29,458 nt of DNA from an uncultured Eubacteriales bacterium (GCA_934474225.1 CAKSLU010000019.1:1-29458); one strand, 5' to 3'. Positions 1 through 7,987 are shown, counted from the stretch's first letter. Notes: a model not told the origin generated them from the letters alone. Numbers and translations are program-made.

Positions 1-3000
1 TGCTGCATCGAATGCTGCCTGTACCGTCGTGTAGCCAACATTGCCGATGTAGGCAACATTGTCTGCCGGTTCGGGCGCCGTCCAGGTGTAACCGACACCG
101 TCTGCCGCAAGCGATGCTGCATTGTCGTCCAGAACTTCAATCAGGTTGACCGTGAAGTCTGCACTCTGTGCCGTGAAGCTCTCGTCCACCGTGTAGGTCA
201 GCGTGAGCACATTGCTCTTTTCAAAGGCTGCGAGGGATGCGGTGCCGAGATTGAACAGCAGCATCGCAGTCTTCCCCTCAGCAAACATCAGTCCGAATTC
301 GCCCTTATCGGCATCGTAATCCGAAACGGCGGGAAGCGTGCTCGCGGAAGATTTGTAGGTGAAGCCATCCGGTGCAAGCACCTTGAAGCGCAGACCCTTG
401 ACATTCACCGTCGAGGCAAACGAGAGCACCACAGTCGCCTCACCGTCTGCCACCGAAACCGACTCAATGCTGAGCGCGGCGGGTGCCGTCAGCGTCGTCT
501 GTTCCTTGCCGCAGACCGTGCAGGTATAACCCACGTCCGTCGGCAGCCATCTGTGGTAGGTGCAGGTGGCCGGAATCGCCGTGGTCTCCGTTCTGCCGCA
601 GTCCGTGCAGGTGCGGCTCATGACGCCGTCCTGCCCGGGCGCTGCGGGCGTCGTGACTGTCCAATCGCCGAAGGTGCATTCCTCGGTCTTGTTCACCGTC
701 GCGATATAGCCGTCACCCACCGTCGGCAGCGCCGTCTTTCCGTCGATGCTGTGCGTGCCGTAGGTCAGGGTGGCGCGCTCCGTGCCGGTCGGCGCGTAAA
801 CATCATTCAGCAGAATCTGAATCGGCGCGGTGATGCGATGCGATGCATCGTGTGCCGCGATGTTCAGCGTCAGGTTTCTCGCATTGTAGAGGCGCATGCT
901 GTCGGTGACGATGGCATCGCTGCCGATTTCGATGGAAAGCGTGTCTACAAATGCATCGCCTGTGGTCTTGTTGCTCGTGTTGCTCCAGCCGGTGTACAGG
1001 TTGGCGATCTCGCACGCACCTGTGAGCGTCAGCGAAACGGCATTGTCCGCCGTCCGCACGCTGACCGGCGCTGCCGATGCGGAAACGGTCACCACATTCT
1101 GCGCCGTCACGCCGTCGAGCGTTGCCGCAACCGTCTTGTTGGCCACCGTGATATTCTCGGCAGCCTCCTTATCGCCGCCGAGGTACTTCGCCTCCGCGTC
1201 GCCGAGATAGAGATAACGGAAGGACGGATAGGTCGTCTTCGCATCGTCTGCACCGACTGCCTTTGCCGTCACACCGGCGAAGGTGAACTTCACCGTCTTG
1301 GCTGTATCGTCATTCGTCGTCGCGCCGTATCGGCCGCCGACAAACATCAGCATGCCGTAGGTCTCGACGCCGCTCTCCATCGTCACATCGTTCCAGTTTG
1401 CGACGAGGAACGGAATGTTGCCGCCGTTTGTATTCATCACGGTGCCGCGATAGGTTGCGTCGAGCTTGATGGTCTTGAAGATTGTCGGACCGCCGAGCGT
1501 GATCACCTTGCGGCTCGCCGTGAACTCAAAGCCCGCGCGGGGCGCGCCGCTCTCAAAGGTTATAGAGGTGAAGGTGATCGGCTTTGCATAGGCGGGCAGC
1601 GTCAGATTTGCACCGACTCTGTAGTAATCCGCAAAAATGACGGTACCGCCGGTTTCGGCAAGGCGGGTGACCGCCTCGGGCAGCGTCTTCACCGCCGTCT
1701 CCGCCGTCGCGCCGCTGTTTGCATCGTCGCCGATGAACAGGGACAGTCCGCCGACGCTGTCGCGGACGAGATTGTCCACATAGACGACCGGGAGCGTCTC
1801 TGTCTCCGTATGGCGTGCGCCGCAGCCCTTGCAGAGCTGGTAGTAAACGCCGCCGTCTTCATGCCAGACATAATCCGGCTGCTCATGGTTCTGCGCATCG
1901 AGCGGCAACGGTACTCTCTCATAGATCGTGCCGCACGCCACGCACTTGTGACCGACGCTGCCTGCCGTCACGCAGGTGGAGGCTACAGTGTCCGCCTCGA
2001 CATAGCCCTCGTCATGCGGGCAAAGCATGGCTGCGCCGCAGGTGTCGCAGGCACCGTCGTTATCGGCGTCCGTATGGCCGCCGAGGACATCCTTGCAGTA
2101 GACCGAATAGGTTGCGGAGGTGAAGGTGTGCCCTGCTGCACGGGTGGTGGCATCGTCTGCCGCGATGTCCGCGCCGTCGCCGAAGAAGGGATAGGCATTC
2201 TCCTTTGCCGTATCCGCACGCATATCCGTGTAGACATGCACCGTCGCCGTCTTGACGCCTGCGGAGAAGCTGAGGTCATAGCCGTGCAGGTAATTATAGT
2301 AGTTTGCGCCGCCGTTGATGTTGCCGAGGAGCAGGAGGTCGGTCGTATAGGCTACATCGGCGCTGCCGCCTGCGGCGGTGTTCAGATAGACGCGCGCGAT
2401 GTCGGCGTCACCGTCCACGCGGACGGTTGCCGTCGAAGCCGCCTTCAGGCTGTTCGTACTCGTATCCGAGAAGGGGACGACATAGGTCACGAGCAGCGTG
2501 TCCGCCGCAGCGGTCTTGCCGAGCGTGAGGCTTGCCGTGCCCGCCGTGCCGTTGTCGCCGTGGTTCCAGCCCGCAATCTCCCAATATTCGCCCGAGCGAA
2601 CCGTCACATCGGTTGCCATCTTCTCGGGCGCATCCGCAGATGCGAAGCCGCCGTAAATGTACATCTTCACGCCGTTGACCTTGGCATCACCGGCAGTGAA
2701 AATCTTGGTGTCGAGGTCGCCGGCATCGTCGTTCAGCATCCGAATGCCCTCGCCCATCGTCAGCTTGTGGTTCTGCGCATAGATGACCGTGCCGGACACT
2801 GCCGACGTGAAGCCGATGGCCGTAAAGGTCGTGTCGCCGCCGAGATACAGGCTCTGCTGCGCGAGGCTCGTGCCCGCAAAGTGCAGCGTGCCGCCCGTCA
2901 CCGTCAGTCTGCCTTCAAATTCCGGCATCTTGCAGGACACCGGCAAATCGACCGTGCCGACGACATGCAGCGTGACCGCCGTGCCTGCCGGTGCAGCCGC

Positions 3001-4638
3001 TGCCGCATAGGCAAACGCATCCGCAGCGGACGCAAAGGGTCTTTCCTGCGTGCCGATGGTATCGGGAATGTACGCAATGCGCAGTGCGACGCCGTTTGCC
3101 GACACATAGATGTCACTGAGCGGTGCGCGGCTCTCGACCTTGGCAATCTCGCCGCAAGCGCTGCACTTGTAGGCAACCTTGCCGTCGGCAGACCGGATAA
3201 TCTCAGCCTCGCCCTCGTGCGCCTCGGGATTCAGCGGGAGCGCCACATTTTCCTTGAGGACAACCCCGCATTCGGCGCAGACTTCATTGCCGATGCCCGC
3301 CGTCACACAGGTGGAAGCGGTCAGTTCCTCGGTATAGGTTTCGGCATGCGTGCAGTCGGTCTTCTCCGTGCCGCAAACCGTGCACAGACCGTCCGCACCG
3401 AAGCTGTGCGCCTCGGCGTTGACACCGTCGCCTGCGTAGCCATAGCAATCGCAAATGTACCAGTGCCGCTCATTGTCCAAACGGACGGCGAGTTTGGCAT
3501 TGTGCACATGGAACGCCGTCAGTTCGGGACCGTTCGGCGTGAAGGTCCAATTTGCCGCATTCAAGAGAGGCGCCGCATTCTTGCAGTCCTCGCCGCTCTC
3601 AAACGCCGCCGTATCAAGTTCGGTCGCGGGATATGCAGCAAGGTCGCTGCCGGCGCCCGCCGCACGGTAGTTGCCCGATGCGGTGAGCGTGCCTGCGCCC
3701 TGCTTGTGACCGATGATGGCATACGGATTTGCCGCCGTCACGCTGCCCGCGTTGTAGCAGTTGGCAAGCGTGCTTGCCGCCGTGGGGGCGGCCCTGCCGA
3801 CGATACCGCCGACCGATTTTGTCGCGGTGTCGCGGACGCTCTCGTCCGTCGTGACAGCGCCCGTGTTCATGCAGTTTGCAAGGTCAAGCGAATAGACAAG
3901 CCCTGCGATGCCGCCGAGGTCGGCGTTGCCGTTCAACTGCGCCGTCGCCGTAACTGCCCCGGTATTCAGACAGCCGGTGACCGTCAGTTTGCCGCTCTGC
4001 ACAAGCGACTGACCGAGCATGCCGCCGACATAGCGCGTGCCGGTGACGGCGCCGCCGTTTTTGCAGTTTGTAAGCGTCAGCGTGCCGGTCTTGGAGGCAG
4101 CATAGCCGACAAGGCCTGCGGTGTTCAGCCCGCCGCTCACCGTGCAGAGGTTGGTGCAGCCGGTGATTGTCGCGCCCGACGCAACATTGCCGACGAGACC
4201 GCCGACATACTGCCCGGCGCTGCGCACCTCACCGTCAACGGTGAGGTCAAAGATTTCCGCACCGGCAACTCTGCCGAAGAAGCCGTAGTTGTTGGTCGCC
4301 GCCTCGGCAACCAGGCGAATGCCGGAAACGGTCTTGCCGTTGCCGTTGAATTTGCCGGTGAAGGCATAGGTTGCCGTGCCGATCGGCAGCTGCTCGGCGA
4401 GGACGGACATGTCGATGTCCGCCGTGAGCACATACTGCCCGCCGCGCGCAGCGTCGCCCGCCGCCGTCAGGTCGGCAAGCTGCTTTACGTCTTCTGCCGT
4501 CGACAGCTCATACCAGCCGTCGCCGTCGCTGTCTGCAAAAGCTGCCGCCGTCTCGGCAGCGGAAGCTCCCACGGCAAGCGGGAACATGCCGAGAAGCAGG
4601 CAGAGTGTGAGCAGAAAGCTTATGAGTTTCTTTTGCAT
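1..4638 (-). CDS. large secreted GLUG-repeat surface protein with CxxCG cassettes and a cohesin-like domain (3' end outside window)
   Basis: An open frame runs from ATG at 4638 to the left edge without a stop (1546 codons seen); the GGAG in the preceding 15 bases supports the start. Residues 1-28 are a signal peptide (MQKKL, hydrophobic core, ASA). About 40-330 hold GLUG-type repeats (VGGLVG, VGGIVG, GGMLG with N/C-containing turns), usual in adhesin-like proteins. Then come short cysteine cassettes with C-x-x-C-G (near 414, 470, 855, 910, 1345 and 1373), two of them preceding similar beta-rich, DNDG- or SANG-starting regions, so the middle looks duplicated. Residues about 1386-1503 resemble a cohesin-like fold, followed by a VAYIGNVGYTTVQAA linker typical of gut Firmicute surface proteins. 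Secretion and surface display are inferred; ligand and anchor are unknown because the C-terminus is missing. It is a paralogue of the GLUG protein at 6349-7812: the first 170 residues align by eye. Confidence 0.85.
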   Translation of the reverse strand, partial: MQKKLISFLLTLCLLLGMFPLAVGASAAETAAAFADSDGDGWYELSTAEDVKQLADLTAAGDAARGGQYVLTADIDMSVLAEQLPIGTATYAFTGKFNGNGKTVSGIRLVAEAATNNYGFFGRVAGAEIFDLTVDGEVRSAGQYVGGLVGNVASGATITGCTNLCTVSGGLNTAGLVGYAASKTGTLTLTNCKNGGAVTGTRYVGGMLGQSLVQSGKLTVTGCLNTGAVTATAQLNGNADLGGIAGLVYSLDLANCMNTGAVTTDESVRDTATKSVGGIVGRAAPTAASTLANCYNAGSVTAANPYAIIGHKQGAGTLTASGNYRAAGAGSDLAAYPATELDTAAFESGEDCKNAAPLLNAANWTFTPNGPELTAFHVHNAKLAVRLDNERHWYICDCYGYAGDGVNAEAHSFGADGLCTVCGTEKTDCTHAETYTEELTASTCVTAGIGNEVCAECGVVLKENVALPLNPEAHEGEAEIIRSADGKVAYKCSACGEIAKVESRAPLSDIYVSANGVALRIAYIPDTIGTQERPFASAADAFAYAAAAAPAGTAVTLHVVGTVDLPVSCKMPEFEGRLTVTGGTLHFAGTSLAQQSLYLGGDTTFTAIGFTSAVSGTVIYAQNHKLTMGEGIRMLNDDAGDLDTKIFTAGDAKVNGVKMYIYGGFASADAPEKMATDVTVRSGEYWEIAGWNHGDNGTAGTASLTLGKTAAADTLLVTYVVPFSDTSTNSLKAASTATVRVDGDADIARVYLNTAAGGSADVAYTTDLLLLGNINGGANYYNYLHGYDLSFSAGVKTATVHVYTDMRADTAKENAYPFFGDGADIAADDATTRAAGHTFTSATYSVYCKDVLGGHTDADNDGACDTCGAAMLCPHDEGYVEADTVASTCVTAGSVGHKCVACGTIYERVPLPLDAQNHEQPDYVWHEDGGVYYQLCKGCGARHTETETLPVVYVDNLVRDSVGGLSLFIGDDANSGATAETAVKTLPEAVTRLAETGGTVIFADYYRVGANLTLPAYAKPITFTSITFESGAPRAGFEFTASRKVITLGGPTIFKTIKLDATYRGTVMNTNGGNIPFLVANWNDVTMESGVETYGMLMFVGGRYGATTNDDTAKTVKFTFAGVTAKAVGADDAKTTYPSFRYLYLGDAEAKYLGGDKEAAENITVANKTVAATLDGVTAQNVVTVSASAAPVSVRTADNAVSLTLTGACEIANLYTGWSNTSNKTTGDAFVDTLSIEIGSDAIVTDSMRLYNARNLTLNIAAHDASHRITAPIQILLNDVYAPTGTERATLTYGTHSIDGKTALPTVGDGYIATVNKTEECTFGDWTVTTPAAPGQDGVMSRTCTDCGRTETTAIPATCTYHRWLPTDVGYTCTVCGKEQTTLTAPAALSIESVSVADGEATVVLSFASTVNVKGLRFKVLAPDGFTYKSSASTLPAVSDYDADKGEFGLMFAEGKTAMLLFNLGTASLAAFEKSNVLTLTYTVDESFTAQSADFTVNLIEVLDDNAASLAADGVGYTWTAPEPADNVAYIGNVGYTTVQAAFDAA

Positions 4639-4726
4639 GTGTGTTTCTCCTTATCTTTTTTCAGGCGCGGATGCCGCTGCATTTTCAGGAAATATTGTAA
4701 CATTCCGATTTCCCGATTTCCATCTA

Positions 4727-4809
4727 AATCCACCTGCAGCGCTTACAGGCGGATTGCAGGTTTTCCGCGTTTTGCACAGTTTGTGTGCAGTTTTTCTGTG
4801 CAAAGACGC
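4727..4809 (-). promoter_or_regulatory. hairpin-rich 5' leader of the large GLUG gene
   Basis: The leader between the proposed promoter and ATG 4638 is about 230 nt and carries two clear inverted repeats: 4727-4736 with 4746-4755 (10 bp, one G-U in RNA, 9-nt loop) and 4771-4779 with 4796-4804 (perfect 9 bp), the latter extended by GCGT 4767-4770 and ACGC 4806-4809. No known riboswitch is recognised. A regulatory role is inference. Confidence 0.35.
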
Positions 4810-4874
4810 CAAAGGCCGTTTTGTACGTTTTTGCTGAAAATACAGCGGCATAACCGACCTGTTTTGTTAAATTC

Positions 4875-4904
4875 AGTATAGCAAATCCGCCGCGCGGATT
4901 GCAA
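4875..4904 (-). promoter_or_regulatory. sigma-A type promoter of the large GLUG gene, with palindrome in the spacer
   Basis: Minus strand TTGCAA (4899-4904), 18 bp, TATACT (4875-4880). The spacer holds the inverted repeat AATCCGC-N3-GCGGATT (4884-4900), which could be an operator for a repressor. It is the best promoter-like match in the 350-bp gap; the leader would be about 230 nt. Confidence 0.5.
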
Positions 4905-4940
4905 TGTCTATTCCGATACAGAATTTGCGCAAAGCGACAC

Positions 4941-4972
4941 AAGCAAAAAGAAAAGGAGGCTGCAAAGCCTCC
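4941..4972 (-). terminator. intrinsic terminator of yerC
   Basis: Read on the minus strand, GGAGGCT (complement of 4966-4972) pairs across a TTGC loop with AGCCTCC, followed by TTTTCTTTTTG. It lies 23 bp past the yerC stop. Confidence 0.8.
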
Positions 4973-4995
4973 CGCATGGGTCAGGGTATTCGGGT

Positions 4996-5295
4996 TTACG
5001 AAGGTTCTTTGGCACCGTACAGGCGGGCAAGCGCGAGCTTGTAGCCGTCGCTGCCGTAGTTGAGCGCCTTGTTGACGCGGCTGATGGTGGCGGTGCTTGC
5101 GCCGGTCTCCCGCTGCACATCGCTGTAGACGCGCCCCTCGGTCAGCATCCGCGCAACGGCAAAGCGCTGGGACAAATCCTGCAGCTCCTTGATGGTGCTG
5201 ACATCCTCAAAAAAGCGATAGCACTCCTCGACAGTCTCGAGCGACAGAATGGCGCGGAACAGCTCGTCCGTCTCCGGGTTTTGCAGCTTGCTCAT
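4996..5295 (-). CDS. yerC: YerC/YecD family TrpR-like DNA-binding protein
   Basis: A 99-residue protein of the TrpR-related YerC/YecD family of Gram-positive bacteria, small winged-helix-free helical DNA binders of poorly known target. Seen: the family core LSLETVEECYRFFEDVSTIKE, then LSQRFAVARML and a helix-turn-helix, VYSDVQRETGASTATISRVNKAL, that corresponds to the DNA-reading part of TrpR. Start chosen at ATG 5295 because GGAGG stands six bases upstream; a TTG at 5313 would add six residues but has no ribosome site. It is monocistronic between its own promoter and terminator. Members are often encoded near nucleotide or amino-acid genes, but nothing here names its regulon. It is not TrpR itself: the tryptophan repressor is proteobacterial and lacks this N-terminus. 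Confidence 0.85.
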   Translation of the reverse strand: MSKLQNPETDELFRAILSLETVEECYRFFEDVSTIKELQDLSQRFAVARMLTEGRVYSDVQRETGASTATISRVNKALNYGSDGYKLALARLYGAKEPS

Positions 5296-5329
5296 ATCCT
5301 TCCTCCGATCCAATGAACTCTACTTTATA

Positions 5330-5358
5330 ATTGTACCGCTTTACTCTGATAAAGTCAA
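5330..5358 (-). promoter_or_regulatory. sigma-A promoter of yerC
   Basis: Minus strand TTGACT (5353-5358), 17 bp, TACAAT (5330-5335). The -35 box overlaps the stop codon of the upstream Crp/Fnr gene, giving yerC independent transcription. Confidence 0.7.
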
Positions 5359-6038
5359 GGCTTTTCCCCGATTTCGGCATGGAGGGTGAACCGATTCTTC
5401 CGAAAGGAGATCAGCCCGTCCGCCTGCATCTCGGAGAGCGTGGCGGACAGCGCACTCCGCTCCACCGCGAGATAGTCCGCCATCTCCTGGCGGTCAAACG
5501 GAATGAGGAAGGTGTTCTTCCCCGCCGCCGCAGCCGCCTCAGACAGATACGACATCACGCGCGCCCGCGTCGTCCGCTTGGTGATGTGCCGGATTTTGTC
5601 GGTCAGCGCGATATTCTTCCTTGCCAAAACCGCAATCAGATTGCGGAGCAGCGCCGTGTGCGCCGCGCAGGGCGACGGGCACGCCGTCAGCATGCGGCGG
5701 CTGTCCATCAGCAGCACGCAGCTGTCCCGTCGGGCGAGCACCGACACCGGCAGCACCGCCGCCGCGCCGAGCGCAAACGCCTCGCCGAACACGTCCCCGG
5801 GGAGCACGGCGGACAGAATGGAGCGGTTGCCCCAATAGTCGTCGTGCACGATATGCACTTCCCCCGAAAGCAGCACGCCGACATAGCGCGGCGCATCTCC
5901 CGCGGCAAGCACCGTCCCCTCGCGGGGCACCGTCCGCAGCGTCGGCGCGAGGCAGGCGAGCAGCGCGTCGGCGTCCGTCGGCGCTATGCCGCGGAAAAGC
6001 GGCGTGGACAGCAAAATCTCCTTCTGCGCATCGGTCAT
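5355..6038 (-). CDS. Crp/Fnr family transcriptional regulator
   Basis: A 227-residue cytoplasmic regulator of Crp/Fnr size. Residues about 10-125 form the cyclic-nucleotide-binding-like beta roll (PLFRGI at the start, GEVHIVHDDYWGNRSIL, PGDVFGEAFAL), residues about 125-145 the dimer helix (LLRNLIAVLARKN), and the C-terminal part a winged helix (RQEMADYLAVERSALSATLSEMQADGLISF). Four cysteines are scattered, without the N-terminal cluster of FNR, so an iron-sulfur oxygen sensor is unlikely; the ligand is unknown. Start at ATG 6038, where MTDAQKE follows a GGGGGCGGG-type ribosome site; upstream extension lacks one. Similar regulators in clostridia answer to redox or haem/nitrosative cues, which is only a family hint. 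It has its own promoter and sits between two GLUG genes, but no operon link is visible. Confidence 0.9.
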   Translation of the reverse strand: MTDAQKEILLSTPLFRGIAPTDADALLACLAPTLRTVPREGTVLAAGDAPRYVGVLLSGEVHIVHDDYWGNRSILSAVLPGDVFGEAFALGAAAVLPVSVLARRDSCVLLMDSRRMLTACPSPCAAHTALLRNLIAVLARKNIALTDKIRHITKRTTRARVMSYLSEAAAAAGKNTFLIPFDRQEMADYLAVERSALSATLSEMQADGLISFRKNRFTLHAEIGEKP

Positions 6039-6065
6039 GTTCCCGCCCCCTTTTATCCTGCTCTC

Positions 6066-6094
6066 ATTGTACCCCACCCGCGCCGAAATTGCAA
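6066..6094 (-). promoter_or_regulatory. sigma-A promoter of the Crp/Fnr regulator gene
   Basis: Minus strand TTGCAA (6089-6094), 17 bp, TACAAT (6066-6071), about 28 bp before ATG 6038. Confidence 0.65.
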
Positions 6095-6102
6095 GCGCAC
6101 GC

Positions 6103-6140
6103 AAAGAAAAAAGCGGAAAGCCGCAGCTTTCCGCTCTTTT
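6103..6140 (-). terminator. terminator after the 57-aa peptide gene
   Basis: GCGGAAAG (6113-6120), six-base loop, CTTTCCGC (6127-6134). The minus-strand transcript ends in TTTTTTCTTT; the other strand has TCTTTTT, so it could work both ways. It ends the GLUG-peptide operon 25 bp past the peptide stop. Confidence 0.85.
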
Positions 6141-6158
6141 TATGGAATCTTTTCGGGG

Positions 6159-6332
6159 TCAGCTCCAGATGCTGCCCCACTTCACCTCGGTTTTTCCGCC
6201 GGTGAAGGTGTTTTGCAGTGCGCCTTCCACGACATTGGGGTCTTCGACACCGCCGCTGCTTGCCAGCAGAATATCGGTCGCCGCAAGCGTAACGCGCGCA
6301 AGCGTCGGCTGTTCATAATTTGTATGTTTCAT
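6159..6332 (-). CDS. 57-residue peptide encoded directly behind a GLUG protein
   Basis: ATG at 6332 follows GGGAGG by nine bases and lies 16 bp after the stop of the GLUG gene at 6349; the frame stays open for 57 codons to TGA at 6159 and is followed at once by a terminator, so it is very probably translated. It reads MKHTNYEQPTLARVTL, then ATDILLASSGG, then an acidic/polar tail ending KWGSIWS. There is no signal peptide, membrane segment or cysteine. From memory, short clostridial proteins with the pattern Y-x-x-P near the N-terminus and D-I/V-I/L-x-x-S-G near residue 20 are common and uncharacterised, often beside surface-protein or peptide-export genes; this fits them. A leader-plus-core peptide (for example of a secreted or modified peptide) is possible, but no modification or export gene is next to it. 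Function unknown. Confidence 0.75.
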   Translation of the reverse strand: MKHTNYEQPTLARVTLAATDILLASSGGVEDPNVVEGALQNTFTGGKTEVKWGSIWS

Positions 6333-6348
6333 CTCGTTTGCCTCCCTT

Positions 6349-7812
6349 TCAGCCGCCGATGATGCCGCTTACCGTCACTGCATCCACCGGCAAAGTAATC
6401 TGCACGCCGCCCGCGAGGTTGACATACGCCCAGGCGTAGATGCGCGTGGCGCGTTCGGTCTCCGGAATCTCCGTGAGGTCGACTGCATAGGTCGTCTCGC
6501 CGCCCTCAAACGCATCGCTAATCGCGGCTGCCTTGACATTCGCCTGCGCTGCGGTCTGCGCCAGCAGCATGCCGTAGCGTTCGACTGCCGTGCTGTCGTC
6601 TGTCGTCAGCTTGGCGATGTAGCGCACCGTCGCGCTGCCGTCCTTGTAGATGGCGGCGGAGGTGCTGACAAGCGCGAGGTCAACTGCGGCGGCATGGAAC
6701 TTTGTAAAGTTCACGCCGCACCCCGGCTTATAGTAATTGTTTTCCGTCACCGGTACAGCGCCGCCTCTGCCGGCGATTGCCTGCATATAAGCGCCCAGCT
6801 CCTCCGTGCCGGATGCTTCGCCGTCGCTCGTTACTGTGCCTGCGTTGTAGCATGCCGAAACGGTGATGCCGGTCTTGATCGTGCGGCCGATGATGCCGCC
6901 GACGCCCTTAAAGCCGATACCCTTTGTAAACTTGGAGAAGTCATGCCCCGCGCGTCTCGCAAATGCGACCGCGCCGGTGTTGACGCAATTTGAAATCACA
7001 TGATTGGTCGCGTCGTCCACGCTCATATCAAAGCCGATGATGCCGCCGACATCCGCATAGCCGCTGCCATCGCTGAGATCAGCGGTCACATTGCCGGTAT
7101 TTTTACAGCCGGTAATCGTCACCGTGCCCTCCGTGATATCCGAGCGGCCGACGATGCCGCCGACGCTCTTGCCGGAGAGAATGTCGCCCTCATTGACGCA
7201 ATCCGTGATGATCAGCGTGCCCTTCAGCGTACCGCCGGTACCGCCGCCCGCATGACCGACGATGCCGCCGACACCGTAGCCGGTGCCGTATACATTGTTG
7301 GTCTTCGTGCAGGTCACATCGCAGCGATTGACACAGTTTTCAATCGTGGCACCCGATGCGACAAGTCCGACCAGGCCGCCGACATACATACCGCCGGATG
7401 TGACCGTTCCTTCAATCGTCAGATTGGAGATGGTCGCATTCGCAACTCTGCCGAACAGACCGTAGTAGTCCCCGGTCGCGTCCGCAGCAGGCTCCAGGTG
7501 AATGCCGGAAATCGTGTGCCCCTGTCCGTCAAAGGACCCGGTGAATGCGTTGCTCGAATTGCCGCCGATCGGCAGCATGCCGGTAATCGCGGACATATCG
7601 ATGTCCCTAGTCAGGCGATACTGGGCGGCACGCGCGTCGCCGTAGCCCTCGCCCTTTCCGGCAATGAGCGTTGCCAGCTCGTGCATTTCTTCCGCAGTCG
7701 AAATCTCGTAGACGCCGTCGTCTGCGAGCGTGCCGACTGCGCTCGCTGCAACCGCGCATGCGCAAATCAGCGCAAGGGCGACAAGCAGCGAGGCAAACAG
7801 TTTCTTTTGCAT
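6349..7812 (-). CDS. secreted GLUG-repeat protein (shorter paralogue)
   Basis: 487 residues from ATG 7812, chosen because GGAGG stands ten bases upstream and a signal peptide follows immediately (MQKKLFASLLVALALICAC, cleavage near ASA about residue 25). Residues about 32-100 (VYEISTAEEMHELATLI, DIDMSAITGMLPIGG, FTGSFDGQGHTISGI) are the lead-in found before GLUG repeats; residues about 110-335 hold repeated VGGLVG/VGGIVG/VGGIIG strands with CVN or CYNAG turns. Residues about 365-487 are a separate C-terminal domain (TVRYIAKLTTDD, YGMLLAQTA, IYAWAYVNLAGG) seen from memory in other clostridial surface proteins but unnamed. There is no LPxTG or terminal membrane anchor, so it is probably released or held non-covalently. 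Paralogue of the protein at 1-4638; a peptide gene follows in the same operon. Its 5' leader is strongly structured. Confidence 0.88.
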   Translation of the reverse strand: MQKKLFASLLVALALICACAVAASAVGTLADDGVYEISTAEEMHELATLIAGKGEGYGDARAAQYRLTRDIDMSAITGMLPIGGNSSNAFTGSFDGQGHTISGIHLEPAADATGDYYGLFGRVANATISNLTIEGTVTSGGMYVGGLVGLVASGATIENCVNRCDVTCTKTNNVYGTGYGVGGIVGHAGGGTGGTLKGTLIITDCVNEGDILSGKSVGGIVGRSDITEGTVTITGCKNTGNVTADLSDGSGYADVGGIIGFDMSVDDATNHVISNCVNTGAVAFARRAGHDFSKFTKGIGFKGVGGIIGRTIKTGITVSACYNAGTVTSDGEASGTEELGAYMQAIAGRGGAVPVTENNYYKPGCGVNFTKFHAAAVDLALVSTSAAIYKDGSATVRYIAKLTTDDSTAVERYGMLLAQTAAQANVKAAAISDAFEGGETTYAVDLTEIPETERATRIYAWAYVNLAGGVQITLPVDAVTVSGIIGG

Positions 7813-7848
7813 GGTTTGTTTCCTCCGATATCTTAAATATGACCGATT

Positions 7849-7946
7849 CCGACTCCGCTCGCAGCGGCATCCACTCCCTGCTTTTTCATGCATTTCGTAC
7901 GCCAAAGTGCCGCATGCGGCAGCGTCGAAATGCATGTCGAAGTCGG
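7849..7946 (-). promoter_or_regulatory. three-way-junction-like structured 5' leader of the short GLUG gene
   Basis: Nested inverted repeats occupy almost the whole leader: outer CCGACT 7849-7854 with AGTCGG 7941-7946; CCGCT 7855-7859 with AGCGG 7863-7867; and a long arm with 11 perfect pairs (7887-7897 with 7926-7936), then ACGC/GCGT (7899-7902 with 7922-7925), then TGCCGC/GCGGCA (7908-7913 with 7916-7921). The structure would begin about seven bases after the predicted transcription start and end 25-30 bases before the ribosome site. I do not recognise it as a named riboswitch. Confidence 0.5.
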
Positions 7947-7959
7947 ACAGCCTATTTTC

Positions 7960-7987
7960 ATTATATCGGCTTGGAAAGATAATGCAA
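7960..7987 (-). promoter_or_regulatory. sigma-A promoter of the short GLUG-peptide operon
   Basis: Minus strand TTGCAT (7982-7987), 16 bp, TATAAT (7960-7965). A perfect TTGACA lies at 7988-7993 but at 22 bp spacing, too far for normal use. Confidence 0.6.

Noticed and set aside
553..4881. 1442-codon open frame on the plus strand
   Set aside because: It is antisense to the giant GLUG gene, whose own frame has a signal peptide, ribosome site and recognisable domains; the plus-strand product is basic, Cys/Arg-rich and has no domain. Codon bias of GC-rich genes leaves such frames open.
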